From the NCBI RefSeq assembly GCF_000614025.1, contig NZ_BAKF01000002.1, positions 1-64,000 of the forward strand: 64,000 nt of DNA, in the 5' to 3' direction. Numbering within the stretch: the first letter of the stretch is position 1; every line of letters begins with the position of its first letter. Below are positions 1 through 10,210 of the stretch, in pieces. Source of the stretch: Prevotella aurantiaca JCM 15754 (GTDB lineage Bacteria; Bacteroidota; Bacteroidia; Bacteroidales; Bacteroidaceae). The position numbers and the translations under genes are program-made. The notes under the pieces are model-generated. The model was given only the letters and a program-made list of their open reading frames with translations, searched no databases and had not been told where the DNA came from.

Positions 1-434
1 GAGCGAGATTGACTCTCATCAAGAGTAAAAAAGACTTACACCTTATAATATATATACAATAGACAGAAAATAAAATAAGTAAATTCTTCTTGCAGCTTAT
101 ATACCTCAACATATAAACACCTTAAACAGGATATAAAAAACTCTTAACAACTGAAAGAAACCTATTAAAATTTATATGAAAGCACTAGAAAAAGAGTAGG
201 AGTCCACTCTCAATGATCAACAAACACATATTGAAAGCTATAATAAAATGCATAAAACAACCCACAAATTCCTCTTTATCAAAAAACAAAAGAAACATAA
301 AAAAGATATAGTTTCTTCGCAATTCTCATAGTTTTGAAGTATATTTGCATATTATTTCAAATTGTTTTGCCAGTCTATATGGCATATTCTTTACAATGAA
401 AATATAATAACAACATATAACAAGAAAAAGATTT
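1..434. other. AT-rich intergenic start of window
   Basis: I see no convincing coding region here. A TAnnTTTG box (340-347) lies about 90 bases before the BI-1 gene and could be its promoter -7 element, but no TTTG sits at the usual upstream spacing. Confidence 0.4.
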
Positions 435-1154
435 ATGGATTTTGACAACTTTTTAGGAACAAAGGATGACCGCTTCAGTAAGTTAGAAAGCTCTCGTATA
501 TGGCCCATCTTGATGCGTAAAGTTTATACATGGATGGCATTAGCTTTGACCATAACAGGTGTTGTAGCATATGGTATCAGCACATCAGAACGCCTAATGT
601 TACTTCTATACGGCAACACATATACATTTTGGGGGCTCCTTATTGCAGAACTTGGTATTGTATTTTACCTCTCTTTGGGAATAGAAAAGCTCTCCCTGAC
701 AAGTGCTACAATGTGGTTTATTCTCTTCGCCCTTGTGAATGGACTCACATTAGGCTGGGTTTTTATTATTTACACTGAAGCTTCTATCGCCCAAACCTTC
801 TTTATTACAGCAGGAACATTTGCCACGATGGCAATCATTGGCTCTACTACCAAGAAAGATTTAACTAAAATGGGAGGTATTTTATTCATGGCTCTCATTG
901 GTTTAATCATTGCAGGGTTGGTTAATATGTTCTTCAAAAGTTCCAAATTGGATTTAATTATAAGCGGTTTTGGCGTCTTTATCTTCACTGGTCTGACTGC
1001 GTGGGATGCGCAAAAGATTAAGAGATTGGCTATGGAAGCAACCAATTTGGACGAGAATATTCAAAAGATTGCATTACTGGGATCGTTGACTCTATACTTA
1101 GACTTCATCAACCTATTCCTCAAGATGCTCCGTTTCCTTGGAAAAAGAAAGTAA
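435..1154 (+). CDS. Bax inhibitor-1 (BI-1)/YccA family membrane protein
   Basis: A 239-residue inner-membrane protein of the BI-1/YccA/YbhL superfamily. The family is linked to calcium or proton leak and membrane stress, but the substrate of bacterial members is unsettled. About seven hydrophobic helices are visible (roughly 30-50, 62-83, 89-114, 117-138, 146-167, 172-196, 213-236), after a short polar N-terminus. The sixth helix carries the typical TGLTAWDAQKIK stretch, and the seventh carries ALLGSLTLYLDFINLF, both hallmarks of bacterial members. Length is normal for the family. The gene stands alone and ends in a clear hairpin terminator. Family call is strong; function is not known. Confidence 0.9.
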   Translation: MDFDNFLGTKDDRFSKLESSRIWPILMRKVYTWMALALTITGVVAYGISTSERLMLLLYGNTYTFWGLLIAELGIVFYLSLGIEKLSLTSATMWFILFALVNGLTLGWVFIIYTEASIAQTFFITAGTFATMAIIGSTTKKDLTKMGGILFMALIGLIIAGLVNMFFKSSKLDLIISGFGVFIFTGLTAWDAQKIKRLAMEATNLDENIQKIALLGSLTLYLDFINLFLKMLRFLGKRK

Positions 1155-1180
1155 AACAAACCTTTAACAAAAAAGATAAT

Positions 1181-1224
1181 AGCAGATGCGCCCATATCAA
1201 AAAGCACATCTGCTGTTTTGTTTT
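1181..1224 (+). terminator. Rho-independent terminator after BI-1 gene
   Basis: Stem AGCAGATG (1181-1188) pairs with CATCTGCT (1207-1214) and is followed by a T-rich tract. Confidence 0.75.
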
Positions 1225-1403
1225 ATAGTACTTAAGGAACCGTATACACACTCAGTTGTAATTCGAAAAGATGTTGAAAAAGATGCCACTTTTTACAGAA
1301 TAAGATAGAAAAACATTCTTTTTTTATTTTTTTCACACAACAAAAGCAATGTTTTCTCTATTTTTCGATTTTAATATACAGAGATGATTAAAAACAAATA
1401 ACT

Positions 1404-2015
1404 ATGAATAAGAAATTAAACAAAATGATGTTAGCTGCGTTTTGCAGTATAGCATTGCTAAGTATTACATCGTGCGACCTGACCAATAAAGAAGACAACC
1501 AAGGTCTTACACCAACAGAAAAAAAGGCTGCATACGAAACAGTAAAGGGTAATTACACTGGATTAGTGTTCTACAACAAAATTAAAGAAAACACTATTGG
1601 ATATGAAACAGATAGTCTACCCGTCTCTGTGGCTATCAACACCGACTCAACACTCATCATAAAGAACCTTCCAACAAAGGTTTTAACAGGTCAATTAGAA
1701 AATAAAGACTTGAAGAAAGCGATTGATGATTTAGGTACAACCGAGCTAAAGTGTTACATTGGATTTGTGAAAAACAACCCAATATCAATATTAATAAACC
1801 CAACTGTTCTTTCTCTTAATATCATGTATAATGGCAAGAACCAAGTATTTAAGACTGGTTTCTTTATCAATAATAGAAGTTCATTTGCGCGAGTAACAGG
1901 AAAAGACGAATTGTCAATGCAGATAATTCAATTTGCAAGCATGTATCTTGACGACCATCTTATTACAGCTAGAAGCAACAACTCTGCATTACTGTTCAAG
2001 CTAAAACGCAATTAA
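1404..2015 (+). CDS. Prevotella-type lipoprotein, DUF4840-like
   Basis: A 203-residue predicted lipoprotein. Residues 1-24 form a lysine-rich signal peptide ending in the lipobox SITSC, with Cys24 as the acylation site, so the mature protein is likely anchored in the outer or inner membrane facing the periplasm or outside. The remainder is polar with alternating beta-type stretches. Composition and length resemble the DUF4840 lipoproteins of Bacteroidales, although I cannot confirm this by search. It is a single gene with its own terminator and no functional neighbours. Function unknown. Confidence 0.7.
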   Translation: MNKKLNKMMLAAFCSIALLSITSCDLTNKEDNQGLTPTEKKAAYETVKGNYTGLVFYNKIKENTIGYETDSLPVSVAINTDSTLIIKNLPTKVLTGQLENKDLKKAIDDLGTTELKCYIGFVKNNPISILINPTVLSLNIMYNGKNQVFKTGFFINNRSSFARVTGKDELSMQIIQFASMYLDDHLITARSNNSALLFKLKRN

Positions 2016-2056
2016 AGCAAACAATTAGAATAGTACGATTGGTTATTCATAATCTA

Positions 2057-2098
2057 AAAGAGAGCAAATCAGCAATGATAAGCTCTCTTTCTTCTTTT
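2057..2098 (+). terminator. Terminator after lipoprotein gene
   Basis: Stem AAAGAGAGC (2057-2065) pairs with GCTCTCTTT (2082-2090), followed by CTTCTTTT. Confidence 0.75.
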
Positions 2099-2325
2099 CA
2101 ACCATCTTTCCTTAGTCTTATTTTTCAAATGCCATGACAGCTCTATCAAATCGTTAGCGCGTTTAAGATATATCTCCTTTTACCTGATTTTGCCAAGTGA
2201 AAACACTTTTTCTCTCCTACTCTATCCTTCTTACATTTTTCTTTTGATAGTTGAAAACTAGAGCGTAAAGACGATATTAAACGTCAAAAAAAGTAACTTC
2301 GCACAACCATCTGACTACCAACGTA

Positions 2326-2388
2326 TTGCAATAGTGCCTGTTTTACACGACAAAAGCGTCTGTTTTATCGTGCAAAACAGGCTCTTTT
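2326..2388 (+). repeat. Dispersed intergenic repeat, copy 1
   Basis: This stretch starts TTGCAATAGTGCCT and runs through AAAAGCGTCTGTTTT to a GCAAAACAGGCTCTTTT segment. It matches the reverse complement of 12169-12231 over about 63 bases with roughly a dozen differences by eye. A further partial unit (GCAAAACAGGCTCTTTTGCA) follows to about 2413. The rest of 2099-2611 shows no gene. Confidence 0.65.
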
Positions 2389-2588
2389 ACAACGCAAAAC
2401 AGGCTCTTTTGCAAAACCATAACATAAGCATTGTTTTTTACATGAATTATTTTAACAAAACCAAAGAAAACCTCTCACCTTTCCATCATAACCAAGATAG
2501 AAACAAAACAAAGTAGCATTCAAAAAGAGAACAAACATGAAGCGAATTTACAACACCTACTTATAATCTGAAATTCGCCTATTTTTAT

Positions 2589-2619
2589 TTTGCCGTTCAA
2601 GCTATTTGGCGTACCTTTG
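2589..2619 (+). promoter_or_regulatory. Bacteroidota promoter for dxs-trkA-trkH
   Basis: TTTG at 2589-2592 and TACCTTTG at 2612-2619 are separated by 19 bases, which is the canonical -33/-7 arrangement. The start codon is at 2643. Confidence 0.75.
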
Positions 2620-2642
2620 CACCCATTATCACATTATAATTA

Positions 2643-4605
2643 ATGTCGAACGATAACAACTTTAAGCTTTTAAGCAAAATCAATTCGCCTGCCGATTTAA
2701 GAAAATTGAGCATTGACGAGCTACCTATTTTATGCGAAGAACTGCGTAAAGATATCATTCAAGAAGTGGCCGTAAACCCCGGACACCTCGCATCAAGCCT
2801 TGGCGCAACCGAAATTACAGTAGCTTGCCATTATGTATTCAATACTCCTGAAGACAGAATTGTATGGGATGTAGGCCATCAAGCATACGGACACAAGATA
2901 CTAACTCATCGCCGTGAGTGCTTTTGCAAGAATAGAAAGAAAGACGGACTCATGCCTTTCCCTTCGCCAAAGGAAAGCGAATATGATACATTTACTTGTG
3001 GTCATGCTTCTAATTCTATTTCAGCAGCATTGGGAATGGCAGTAGCTGCCAAGATGACCCAGCACCCAGAACGTCACGTTGTAGCCATTATTGGCGACGG
3101 AGCAATGAGCGGTGGCTTGGCTTTCGAGGGCTTAAACAATGCTTCTAGCCAACCAAACGACTTGCTTATCATCTTGAACGACAACGACATGTCGATAGAT
3201 AGAGCTGTTGGAGGCATGCAACAATACCTGCTAAACCTTGATACAAACGAGACTTACAACCGCATTCGTTTCAAGGCTTCGCAATGGTTGCACGCTAAAG
3301 GTATATTGACCGATGAGCGCCGAAAGGGCATTATTCGTCTGAACAATGCCATAAAGTCGGCTCTTTCCCAACAGCAGAACCTCTTTGAGGGTATGAATAT
3401 ACGCTACTTCGGGCCATTCGATGGAAACGATGTAAAAGAAGTGGTGAGGCTATTAAACCAGCTTAAGAACATGAAAGGTCCGAAACTGCTGCATCTACAC
3501 ACCGTAAAAGGCAAGGGATACGAACCTGCTGAGAAGAGCGCAACAGTATGGCACGCACCTGGTAAATTCGATCCTGAAACAGGAAAGCGCCTTATACAGG
3601 ACGAAAGTTATAAGCCACCGAAGTTCCAAGACGTATTCGGACACACCCTTTTAGAGCTTGCTAAAAGCAATTCACGCATTGTTGGCGTTACTCCCGCTAT
3701 GCCAACAGGCTGCTCAATGAATATTATGATGAAGGAAATGGGCGACCGTACCTTCGACGTAGGAATTGCCGAGGGACACGCTATGACCTTCTCTGCTGGT
3801 ATGGCAAAGGACGGACTACAGCATTCTGCAACATTTATAGTGCATTCTCGCAACGCGCATACGACAATATCATTCACGATACTGCCATTCTGAACCTCCC
3901 TGTCGTCCTATGTTTGGACCGTGCAGGTCTTGTTGGCGAAGATGGTGCAACTCATCATGCGCATTCGACATGGCTTTTCTACGCCCAATCCCTAACATTA
4001 CCATCGCTTCACCGATGGACGAACACGAATTACGCCACCTTATGTATACTGCTCAACTGCCCGAAAAAGGTTTCTTCGTAATCAGATACCCTCGTGGAGG
4101 CGGTGTATTGGTAGACTGGCAATGCTCTATGAAGGAAGTAGAAGTAGGCACAGGACGTAAGCTTTACGATAAAACACTGGGTTCCGACCCAGAAAAAAAA
4201 GCGAAAAGTGTGGCCGTTCTTACCATTGGTCCAATTGGACACGATGTGTTGAAGGCTATCGAAGAACTGGAACAAGAGAATAAATGTGTAGGTCGCATTG
4301 CTCACTACGATATGCGTTTCCTAAAGCCAATAGATGAAAACATACTTCAAGAGGTGGGAAATAACTTCTCAGAAGTTATCACAGTGGAAGACGGAATAAG
4401 GAATGGAGGACTTGGAACGGCCGTTATGGAATGGCTAAACGAACACAACCATTGCATACACGTACAGAGATTGGGACTCCCAGACCAGTTTATTGAACAG
4501 GGAACAGTGCAGGAACTCCGACAATTATGCGGAATTGACAAAAACAATATTAAGCAAGAGATAGAGAAAAGCTTGTTAGTTACAACTTACAAAACAGAAG
4601 TATGA
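2643..4605 (+). CDS. dxs: 1-deoxy-D-xylulose-5-phosphate synthase (frameshifted in this sequence)
   Basis: DXS condenses pyruvate and glyceraldehyde 3-phosphate to DXP with thiamine diphosphate, the first step of the MEP isoprenoid pathway, in the cytoplasm. The first part (2643-3893) has the N-terminal signature [13 protein letters not shown], the [12 protein letters not shown] segment and the cofactor motif IGDGAMSGG. The last part (3910-4605) has the [16 protein letters not shown] segment and the transketolase C-terminal domain. Between them the reading frame is lost twice. It shifts near 3835-3843 (after ATFI), and CAACGCGCATACGAC then reads as the expected QRAYD in the new frame. It shifts back near 3956-3962, where one G seems missing before GCATTCGACATG. 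Restoring both gives one full-length enzyme of about 650 residues. As the pathway gene should be essential, sequence error is the likelier cause. It overlaps trkA by four bases. Confidence 0.92.
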
Positions 4606-5942
4606 AGATTATTATAGCAGGGGCATTCGACATCGGAACCTATTTAGCACAATTCCTTTCTCGCCACAATTATGACATCATACTTATTGACGAGCATGAA
4701 GAGAATCTTAATAAGATAGGACAAGACTACGACCTTCTCACGTTGCAAGGAAAGGCAACAAGTATTAAAGTGCTACAAGAAGCTGACGTAAAGCATGCCG
4801 ACCTTTTTGTAGCAGTAGACCCAATGGAGACTACTAATATTACGGCTTGCACCATGGCGCATAACCTTGGTGCCAAGAAAACTGTTGCCAAGATTGATAA
4901 TCCTGAATATATGGAGCCGAAAAACCAAGAGCTGTTTAAGCAATTGGGTATCGATAGCCTTATCTATCCCGAACTATTGGCCGCAAAAGATATCATAAGC
5001 GGATTGAAAATGTCATGGGTTCGCCAGCGCTGGGACGTTCATGGCGGCGCATTAGTCATGCTTGGCATAAAGCTGCACAAGACTTGTGAAATATTAGACA
5101 AGCCTCTTAGAGAAATAAGCGGGCCTAACGACCCTTACCATATCGTTGCTATCAAGCGCAGAACAGAGACAATCATTCCTAATGGTAACGAAACTTTGCA
5201 ACAAGAAGACCTCGTTTACTTCATGACAACTAAGGAATACATTCCTTATATACGTAAACTCACAGGCAAAGAACATTATGTTGATGTGAAAAATGTAATG
5301 ATTATGGGTGGTGGACGCACTGCTGTTCGTGCCGTAAAGATTATGCCTGAATACATGAATGTCAAAGTCATAGAAAGAAGTATCGACCGCTGCGAATATC
5401 TAAACGATATTATTGACGAATCGAAACTTGTCATTAATGGCGATGGACGTGATACCGACTTGCTCATAGAAGAAGGTATCCGACACACGCAAGCCTTTGT
5501 TGCAGTTACGCCAAATGCCGAAACTAACATTCTTGCATGCTTGGCTGTAAAGAGCTTGGGCGTGAAAAAGACAATTGCTGCAGTAGAAAACTTCGACTAT
5601 ATAGACATGGCTGCCAACTTAGATATTGGTACTATCATTAACAAAAAGGCGATTGCGGCAGGCTATATCTACCAAATGCTACTCGATGCCAATGTTGATA
5701 ATGTGCGTTTCCTTATGTCTGTCGATGCCGACGTTGCTGAATTCATTCCAGTTCAAGGCTCGAAGATAACACAAAAGCCTATTAAAGACATGCACTTACC
5801 AAGCGGAATGACAATCGGTGGACTAGTTCGTCGCGACGAAGGTATGCTTGTTTCGGGTAATACACAGATTGAAGCGGGCGATATTGTTGTCGTTTTCTGC
5901 TACAATACCAATATGAAGAAGGTGGAACAACTGTTCAATTAA
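4602..5942 (+). CDS. trkA: Trk potassium uptake regulatory subunit TrkA
   Basis: A 446-residue cytoplasmic protein that binds NAD(H) and nucleotides and gates the TrkH potassium channel. It shows two tandem RCK units: RCK_N1 starts [16 protein letters not shown], with the glycine-rich loop slightly altered (GAFDIG rather than GAGDVG), and RCK_N2 starts near residue 228 with VMIMGGGRTAV. Each is followed by a TrkA-C domain (about 145-220 and 370-446). Length is normal. The start ATG overlaps the dxs stop (ATGA), and trkH follows after 21 bases, so the three genes probably form one transcript. Confidence 0.95.
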   Translation: MKIIIAGAFDIGTYLAQFLSRHNYDIILIDEHEENLNKIGQDYDLLTLQGKATSIKVLQEADVKHADLFVAVDPMETTNITACTMAHNLGAKKTVAKIDNPEYMEPKNQELFKQLGIDSLIYPELLAAKDIISGLKMSWVRQRWDVHGGALVMLGIKLHKTCEILDKPLREISGPNDPYHIVAIKRRTETIIPNGNETLQQEDLVYFMTTKEYIPYIRKLTGKEHYVDVKNVMIMGGGRTAVRAVKIMPEYMNVKVIERSIDRCEYLNDIIDESKLVINGDGRDTDLLIEEGIRHTQAFVAVTPNAETNILACLAVKSLGVKKTIAAVENFDYIDMAANLDIGTIINKKAIAAGYIYQMLLDANVDNVRFLMSVDADVAEFIPVQGSKITQKPIKDMHLPSGMTIGGLVRRDEGMLVSGNTQIEAGDIVVVFCYNTNMKKVEQLFN

Positions 5943-5963
5943 AAATAGTAAGAGAGGTTAGCA

Positions 5964-7421
5964 ATGCTCAATCTAAAGACTATATCAAAAATTATAGGTG
6001 CGCTTTTAGGAATAGAAGCCTTACTGATGTCGCTTTGCCTATGTGTTTCGCTTTGGTATCATGATAACGATGTAACGGCATTCATATGGACTATAATCAT
6101 CACCTCGGTAGCTGGTGGAGCCTTCCGACTATTGGGAAGACACTCTAACAACACCATTAACCGCAGAGATGCCTACTTTGTTGTGGCAATAACATGGGTC
6201 ATTTTCTCACTTTTCGGAACCTTGCCGTTCCTCATTAGTGGATATATCACAAATTTCACCAATGCCTTTTTCGAAACAATGTCGGGTTTTACAACTACTG
6301 GTGCTACCATTGTTGACTTCCCAGAACATTTCCCAAAAGGCTTGTTATTCTGGCGTTCGCTAACTCAATGGATTGGCGGTTTGGGTATCGTTTTCTTCAC
6401 TATTGCGATTCTTCCGTCTCTTGTTGGCGGTTCGCTTAAGGTGTTTGCAGCAGAGTCTACTGGCCCTATTAAAAGTAAACTGCACCCTCGGATCAGCACA
6501 GGAGCTAAATGGATATGGGTAGTTTACTTTGTTCTTACAGCGGCATGCGTTGTTAGTTACAAGGTATGCGGCATGAGTTGGTTTGATGCTTTCAACTATG
6601 CTATGACAAGCACAGCTACCGGTGGCTTTAGCACGGAAAGCGGTTCGATTGCTACTTTCCACTCTCCAGCCGAAGAATATGTCTGTATCATCTTCTGTTT
6701 TCTATCGGGTATAAACTTCACTTTGCTCTATGCTTCGGTGGTAGGCCTTAAGTTTAAGCATCTAATTAAGAACAGCGAGTTCAAGTTTTATTCTATTATG
6801 ATTGCGGGTTTCAGTCTCTTTATCATGATAGAACTTATCTTCCGACTTAACTACGATGTAGAGCATGCTTTCCGTAGTTCTATCTTCCAGGTGGTATCTT
6901 TTATTACTACGACAGGCCTTTTCAGCGATGATGCAGCTAAATGGCCTCATGTTACCTGGGTTGTTCTTGCGGCATGTATGTTCTTCGGAGGTTCTTCTGG
7001 TTCTACAAGTGGTGGTATCAAGAGCATACGTGGCGTTATGTTGCTAAAGGTTGTAAAGAACGAATTCCGCCAAATACTACACCCTAATGCTGTTCTTCCG
7101 ATGAAGATAGACGGCTATAACGTTCAAATGTCTAAGCGTGTAACTCTGTTAGGGTTTATTGGTTTGTACCTTTTTCTTGCCGTTATTTGTGCTTTCACGA
7201 TGATTGCAGCAGGCATCGACTCAACCAATTCTATGACAATTACACTCAGTTGTCTTGGCAACGTTGGTCCAACGTTAGGTTTAGAGATTGGTCCAACCAT
7301 GTCATGGAACGAATTACCCGACTTCGCCAAGTGGATTAGCTCGTTCTTAATGCTTGTTGGACGACTTGAATTATTCTCTGTTTTAGTGCTCTTCACGCCC
7401 TCTTTTTGGAAGGAAAATTAG
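5964..7421 (+). CDS. trkH: Trk potassium uptake channel subunit TrkH
   Basis: A 485-residue inner-membrane potassium transporter subunit that works with TrkA. The four selectivity-filter P-loops of the SKT family are visible as TTTGATIV (about residue 111), TATGGFST (about 216), TTTGLFSDD (about 315) and LGNVGPTLG (about 431). Hydrophobic helices fill the rest, beginning with LLGIEALLMSLCLCVSLW. Length and motif spacing are normal. It lies directly after trkA and is the last gene of the operon. Confidence 0.95.
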   Translation: MLNLKTISKIIGALLGIEALLMSLCLCVSLWYHDNDVTAFIWTIIITSVAGGAFRLLGRHSNNTINRRDAYFVVAITWVIFSLFGTLPFLISGYITNFTNAFFETMSGFTTTGATIVDFPEHFPKGLLFWRSLTQWIGGLGIVFFTIAILPSLVGGSLKVFAAESTGPIKSKLHPRISTGAKWIWVVYFVLTAACVVSYKVCGMSWFDAFNYAMTSTATGGFSTESGSIATFHSPAEEYVCIIFCFLSGINFTLLYASVVGLKFKHLIKNSEFKFYSIMIAGFSLFIMIELIFRLNYDVEHAFRSSIFQVVSFITTTGLFSDDAAKWPHVTWVVLAACMFFGGSSGSTSGGIKSIRGVMLLKVVKNEFRQILHPNAVLPMKIDGYNVQMSKRVTLLGFIGLYLFLAVICAFTMIAAGIDSTNSMTITLSCLGNVGPTLGLEIGPTMSWNELPDFAKWISSFLMLVGRLELFSVLVLFTPSFWKEN

Positions 7422-7612
7422 CAAAAAAGACATTTATAAAAGGGGTATACCATACATTCTCAGTTTCAACTACGTAGCAATGCTAAAAGAATATGACGTC
7501 TTATTCATCTGAAAATCTCTTAGCAAGTTAATTGAACTGACGAAAACAGTAGACTGCTTATAGCTATTTTCTAATGAAAAGTTATATAAATTTGAAAACA
7601 GAAAGAAGCCGT

Positions 7613-8617
7613 TTACTCCTCGTTGTTCCCATCTAAGAACCCCTTTAAGTCGGCTTTTAAACGTAAATAAGGTTCACAATTGGTATAAGCTACATTACGT
7701 CGAAGCATCGGAATAATGCCCTCAACGCTATGATTGTAGCTCGAAAGTTCGTTGCGTTGCTGCACAATATGCTGTGCATTGTGGTATATTTCCTGTTCAC
7801 GGTCGCGTACAAGCTTATCACAAACCTTCTTCAGGACGGGCACAATGACATTGTCGAACAAGTGATGTCCTTGTATATACAGATAAGTAGTGGCGGGAGT
7901 AACTCCTAATTGCTTTACATCCTTTTTCACAGCTAAGTAAGATTCCTTCGCATCGGGATATTCCTGTTGTAGCTGTCGTACCTTTCTTGTAACCTTTCTG
8001 TGCAACTTCTCAATGTTCTGATAAGCTGTTTGAAAAGTGAAATTCCCCATTTCTATGACACGATTGAAGTCGGTAATAGTAAATTTACCATAAATTCCCT
8101 TCCTATAAAACCATATATTCCATACAAACAAAGGAAAAATAGCCTCGCTATAAAGGCGTAGATATTCTTCGAAATCGAAGATTTTGTGGTCATTTAGCGT
8201 TACAGCAACACTCACATCGTGCAGACTACCAGCATAACACTGTAGGTTTTCGATAGCGTAAGCATAAGTGTGAAAGACATAAGGACTATGATTTACAGTG
8301 CGCGACAATTCCGTTACACCTTGTAATAGATAGTCGTAGTCGGCATCTACACAAGCAATCATACTTTCACCAACGTTTTCCGAGAGCAGATTCATCAGTA
8401 CAGAGCGTTTTCCTTTCGTTAATGTGTGGCGCGAGGGAAGCATAACCTCAAAATAACGATGCTCATTTTCAAAGCCGCTAAGCACTGTGCGCCAAAAGAA
8501 AATATCGTCGTACGACTCTACATATGCCACTATTCGCTTTCTCGCATTGCGCCCTTTTAAGCGGTTTGCAGCATCAAGGTAAGCTGACGACAAGTTGTCT
8601 TTAAGCCGTTTTCCCAT
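7613..8617 (-). CDS. DUF4435 protein, TOPRIM-like (AriB-like partner)
   Basis: A 334-residue protein with a DUF4435 domain, a TOPRIM-like fold related to the nuclease part of OLD proteins. The visible acidic motifs are RIVAYVESYDDIFFW (about 28-42), whose Glu is the usual TOPRIM glutamate, and ACVDADYDYLL (about 91-101), whose Asp-x-Asp is the metal-binding pair. It lies 19 bases after a compact ABC-type ATPase on the same strand. ATPase plus DUF4435 is the composition of the PARIS system (AriA sensor, AriB effector, a toxin nuclease), so an anti-phage role is plausible but unproven; the ATPase here is shorter than described AriA proteins. I chose ATG 8617 over the GTG one codon earlier. Confidence 0.75.
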   Translation of the reverse strand: MGKRLKDNLSSAYLDAANRLKGRNARKRIVAYVESYDDIFFWRTVLSGFENEHRYFEVMLPSRHTLTKGKRSVLMNLLSENVGESMIACVDADYDYLLQGVTELSRTVNHSPYVFHTYAYAIENLQCYAGSLHDVSVAVTLNDHKIFDFEEYLRLYSEAIFPLFVWNIWFYRKGIYGKFTITDFNRVIEMGNFTFQTAYQNIEKLHRKVTRKVRQLQQEYPDAKESYLAVKKDVKQLGVTPATTYLYIQGHHLFDNVIVPVLKKVCDKLVRDREQEIYHNAQHIVQQRNELSSYNHSVEGIIPMLRRNVAYTNCEPYLRLKADLKGFLDGNNEE

Positions 8618-8636
8618 CACTTCGTTCTCCCTCTGC

Positions 8637-9455
8637 CTATCCGATTGTAATCTCGTCTACCTCCGTTACCTTATCAATCCAACCATCCATAATAACCGCT
8701 GGACTGTGAGTGCTAAGTATAATTTGGACATTCGGATTCAAACTCATTATCAATGCTATCAGCTTCTTCTGCCAATCAACATGCAAACTCACCTCTGGCT
8801 CATCCATAAATAAAACATAAGGTTTTCCGTCTTGCACTAAAACAGTGAGCAAGATGGCCAGTATTTGCTTTTCGCCACTAGATAGTTGGTAAGGAAATAA
8901 CGTACAACCAATTTGCGAAAAGCGTATTTCGTTTTCCGTACGAACAATCTTTTTGCCTGTTTCTTCAAACAATTTGTCGATAATATCTTGAAACAATTTC
9001 TTCGGAGCAGAATAAGATTGCGCCTTCGTAGCAGCCTCTGCATCGCCACTTTGTAGCACTTCTATAATCCTATTACCAACATTTACTTGATAGTCAAGAT
9101 ACTTTCTTTGCAACTGAAACAGCTGCCAATCAAGTTCGGTAGTAATATTTAGGTCAACCTTATTTATGCTTTCGATATTCATGAGTGGGCGATCGAACGA
9201 ACGAATAATATCATATCGAATCCACGTTGCATCTGCTGGTGAAGCTTTAATGTGCACCCCTTTCAGCATATGGCTGGGGAATTCACCACCTTGTGCAAGT
9301 CCTTTTATCACCTTATTTAATATAGTACTTTTGCCCACACCGTTAATTCCACTCAGAATATTAACCTTTCTGTCAAGTGTCCAACGTATGTGCTTCGAGC
9401 CAGCCCATAACGAATCTATCTCAATTTCTTCAATATAATCAGCGTATTTCTGCAT
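8637..9455 (-). CDS. ABC-type AAA ATPase of the AAA_15/AAA_21 kind (AriA-like)
   Basis: A 272-residue ATPase of the SMC/OLD-like ABC class. The Walker A motif is GINGVGKST (about residues 36-44), the signature region is LSSGEKQ, Walker B is YVLFMDEPEVSLH, and the switch histidine lies in ILSTHSPA. There is little room between the two halves of the ATPase for a coiled coil, so it is compact. It is the first gene of a pair with the DUF4435 gene. A CAAATGTA box (9478-9485, a reverse-strand -7 element) lies just upstream. A defence role like AriA is inference from the pairing. Confidence 0.8.
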   Translation of the reverse strand: MQKYADYIEEIEIDSLWAGSKHIRWTLDRKVNILSGINGVGKSTILNKVIKGLAQGGEFPSHMLKGVHIKASPADATWIRYDIIRSFDRPLMNIESINKVDLNITTELDWQLFQLQRKYLDYQVNVGNRIIEVLQSGDAEAATKAQSYSAPKKLFQDIIDKLFEETGKKIVRTENEIRFSQIGCTLFPYQLSSGEKQILAILLTVLVQDGKPYVLFMDEPEVSLHVDWQKKLIALIMSLNPNVQIILSTHSPAVIMDGWIDKVTEVDEITIG

Positions 9456-10160
9456 AATCGTTTGGTTATTTCTGTGACAAATGTAGCATTTTTCTTTTAA
9501 TTGAGAGCCGATATACAGCTTTTTTTACACGAAACAGAAATCTTTTCGATTATACATTCATTCTATAAACAAACTCTAAAAATGCAGTTATAAGTTTATA
9601 AAGACGCAACAATAAGACTTTAAAAACTCAACAATAAAAGCTTAAAGAAGTAAGAGCACCATTATAAAACTTTAAGGGCGCACCTGAAATCAGATGCGCC
9701 CTCTCCGTTTGTAGATTATATTTAAGTAGGTTCTTGTTTTCTTCAGACTTATCAAGTCATAGTTAGGAATCAACCTTACTGTAGACTTTCAAAGTAAGTA
9801 GAAAAAGTTTTGTTTTGTTGGCTCCGCGTTTCAACAACGAAGAAGGCCAACTTGTTCATCACATAGTTACATTAACTTAATCTGTAGAAAAAAGCATATA
9901 TCGTATTTAAAAAGTTCATTTCCTTTCTAAGAAGTTCTCGCTGAACTTCGATTATAAAACGGAGAAATAAACAAAACCCCTATTTCTTTTTTATTATTAA
10001 CATTCTTTTGCATCTTTATTTCGCTTATTTAACCCACCAATAAGCATATAAACACCTATCAAACAGCTAGATATAGATACCAAAACAAAAATATCTGCGA
10101 TTTAAAAAAAAGTGTGAATGTTTTTCTACACACAAGCTATGTTAATTTTCAAAGGCTTAT
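9456..10160. other. Intergenic region with a strong hairpin
   Basis: No coding region is convincing. GGGCGCA (9676-9682) pairs with TGCGCCC (9695-9701), and inside it CTGA pairs with TCAG around a two-base loop. The hairpin is not followed by a T-tract and does not abut a gene end. Confidence 0.5.
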
Positions 10161-10191
10161 TTTGAAATATGAGAGAATTACTGTAAATTTG
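10161..10191 (+). promoter_or_regulatory. Bacteroidota promoter for rbfA
   Basis: TTTG (10161-10164) and TAAATTTG (10184-10191) are 19 bases apart, 20 bases before the rbfA start. Confidence 0.75.
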
Positions 10192-10210
10192 CAATAAAAT
10201 AAGAAAAGCA

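Noticed and set aside
2330..2420. CRISPR array in the repeats before dxs
   Set aside because: Units are irregular in length, palindromic and without unique spacers; they match a dispersed repeat instead.
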